Positions 8,436 to 9,830 of a DNA stretch of 9,830 bases are shown here, piece after piece. The stretch covers positions 1 to 9,830 of the forward strand of contig JBGOUJ010000265.1 in NCBI GenBank assembly GCA_041477005.1, in the 5' to 3' direction. The DNA is from JBGOUJ01 sp041477005. Lineage in GTDB: Bacteria > Acidobacteriota > Terriglobia > Bryobacterales > JACQDG01. The first letter of the stretch is position 1. The number at the start of each line of letters is the position of its first letter. Under the pieces are notes generated by a model. It saw nothing but the letters and a program-made list of their open reading frames with translations, was not told the DNA's origin and did no database searches. A program made the translations under genes and the position numbers.

Positions 8436-9822
8436 CGGCGGCGCCTTCCGTCAAACTTTGAAGTGATCTCGGCGGCACGCGAAACCCCCGCGTGATCACC
8501 GCGAGATAAAGCACTCCCAATCCCAACCAAGCAAACCCGACCACCTTGGCCTTGGTTGTCAGACTCATCCACACGTAACTGCACACCACGGCGCCGAGCG
8601 CCGGGAAAACCAGATTGGACAGCAAATCGGCGCCCCGGCGCCGGCCCAGCCTGATGTAGTAATGGCTTATGACGCTCAGGTTGACCAGGATGAAACCCAC
8701 GAAAGCCCCGAAGTTCAGCAGCTCGACGACAAGCTGAAAGCGAACCAGCGCCGCGCCCAGAAGGGAAACGCCCGCCATCAAATAGATGCTGCGCGTGGGC
8801 GTCGAATAGCGCGGGTCGACGTAGGCAAAAATGCGCCGCGAGATGACGCCATCCCGGCCCATGCCGAACAGCAACCGGGAGGCCCCGGCCTGCCCGGTGA
8901 GAGCGCTGGCCAGGCCCGCCACGAGCAGCACGAACGTGATCACGCCGAGCATCCAGGATCCGCCCACCAGCCGGCCGATGTCCAAAATGGCCGTTTCCGC
9001 CTGCGGGAACGAGCGATAATCGGGCCAAACGAGCGCTGCAAGATAGACCGTGAGGAAGCAGATCACCGTCTGCACCACGCAAACCAGGACCGTCGCTGCG
9101 GCTATATCCCGCTCGGGCCGGATCGTGTCTTCGGCCAGCGTCGAGATAGCGTCGAAGCCTATATAAGAGAGCGTGGCAATACCGGCGCCGAGCATCAGCG
9201 GCCGCGCGGACAGGTCCCCAGGTTGAAACAGGGCGCTCGTGACAAACAGTCCCTGGAGTCCGTGCGAAACCACAATCCAGCGGCCGGCGAGCGCGACGAA
9301 AAGCACGGCGCAGCCAGTCATGATAATCATCAGAAATTGGCTCGCCCGCGTCGTGAGGCGGATGCCGCGGAGGTTCACCACGGTGATTGCGATCGTGAAC
9401 AGAGCGGCCCAGACAAAGTAAGGCGCCTGCGGCAGCAAGCGCTGCGCGGTCAGGGCGGCGTAAATCACGCTAAGGAGCGGGATCAGAAAATAGTCGAGAA
9501 TCATGGCCCAGCCGGCCAGAAAGCCCACGTGCTCGCTCAGGGCGCGCTGGGCGTAAGTGTAGGTGGAGCCGGCGGCCGGAAACGCGCCGGACATCTTTCC
9601 ATAGCTCGCGGCCGTAAACAGCATCGCCACCATCGCCACCAGATAGCTCAGCGCCGCGTGACCGCGGGAGACCTGCTGTACGATCCCGCATACCGGATAG
9701 GGGGCGGTGGGCGTGAGGATCACCAGCCCGTAGAGGATGAGATCGCCGCGCGAGAGCACGCGCTTGAATCTCGGCTTGTAGCCAAGCGACTCCAGCGTGG
9801 CGTCGGATGCCGGCTGCGACAT
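8425..9822 (-). CDS. APC-superfamily permease, PuuP/PlaP-like
   Basis: This is a 465-residue inner-membrane transporter with about 12 hydrophobic segments (roughly 26-48, 55-75, 97-122, 134-152, 160-180, 208-228, 241-265, 286-308, 343-360, 366-388, 402-420, 426-444), normal for amino acid-polyamine-organocation carriers. Several stretches recall the E. coli putrescine importers PuuP and PlaP: FTAASYGKMSGAFPAAGSTY (69-88), SYIGFDAISTLAEDT (219-233), GASRLLFGMGRD (313-324) and NFGAFVGFILVNLSV (370-384). That resemblance is from memory, so the substrate (polyamine, amino acid or a derivative) stays open. The ATG at 9820-9822 leaves only 8 nt to the window edge, so the ribosome site and promoter are not visible. 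The gene end overlaps the M20 start by 11 nt, which places uptake and hydrolysis in one unit. Confidence 0.92.
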   Translation of the reverse strand: MSQPASDATLESLGYKPRFKRVLSRGDLILYGLVILTPTAPYPVCGIVQQVSRGHAALSYLVAMVAMLFTAASYGKMSGAFPAAGSTYTYAQRALSEHVGFLAGWAMILDYFLIPLLSVIYAALTAQRLLPQAPYFVWAALFTIAITVVNLRGIRLTTRASQFLMIIMTGCAVLFVALAGRWIVVSHGLQGLFVTSALFQPGDLSARPLMLGAGIATLSYIGFDAISTLAEDTIRPERDIAAATVLVCVVQTVICFLTVYLAALVWPDYRSFPQAETAILDIGRLVGGSWMLGVITFVLLVAGLASALTGQAGASRLLFGMGRDGVISRRIFAYVDPRYSTPTRSIYLMAGVSLLGAALVRFQLVVELLNFGAFVGFILVNLSVISHYYIRLGRRRGADLLSNLVFPALGAVVCSYVWMSLTTKAKVVGFAWLGLGVLYLAVITRGFRVPPRSLQSLTEGAADGN

Positions 9823-9830
9823 CGAATCGC

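Overview
The window is GC-rich bacterial chromosome with every credible gene on the minus strand. Reading from high to low coordinates (the direction of transcription), they are an APC-family permease, an M20 metallohydrolase, a Tat-exported DUF3604/PHP-type protein, mreB, uvrA and a tetratricopeptide-repeat (TPR) protein cut by the window edge. The combination of a DUF3604 protein, a TPR protein and the sequence styles of MreB and UvrA suggests an Acidobacteriota-like organism (Bryobacterales/Solibacterales type). That is inferred from recalled family resemblance; no marker gene proves it.

Right part (5327-9822): the permease and the M20 enzyme overlap by 11 nt and are almost certainly one translationally coupled unit, uptake followed by cytoplasmic hydrolysis. 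The permease most resembles the E. coli putrescine importers PuuP/PlaP, but its substrate is not established. The M20 enzyme has the metal and catalytic residues but lacks the usual conserved His motif of the dimerisation domain. After it comes a 223-nt spacer with a large imperfect palindrome built of 10-bp units, then the DUF3604 protein, which has a twin-arginine signal and an HxH-type metal site.

Left part (1-5029): mreB stands alone, with no mreC or mreD beside it, and has Gln where many MreB proteins have the catalytic Glu. After a 220-nt spacer carrying a possible extended -10 promoter comes a full-length uvrA with both ATPase halves, zinc modules and the UvrB-binding region. Its TAA is followed three bases later, in the same frame, by the ATG of the TPR gene.

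This is mostly a core-genome neighbourhood. I see no mobile element, CRISPR array, tRNA, rRNA or defence-type system, and no clearly new multi-gene system. The items most worth a second look are the decamer palindrome, the M20 motif loss, the permease-M20 pair and the solitary mreB.
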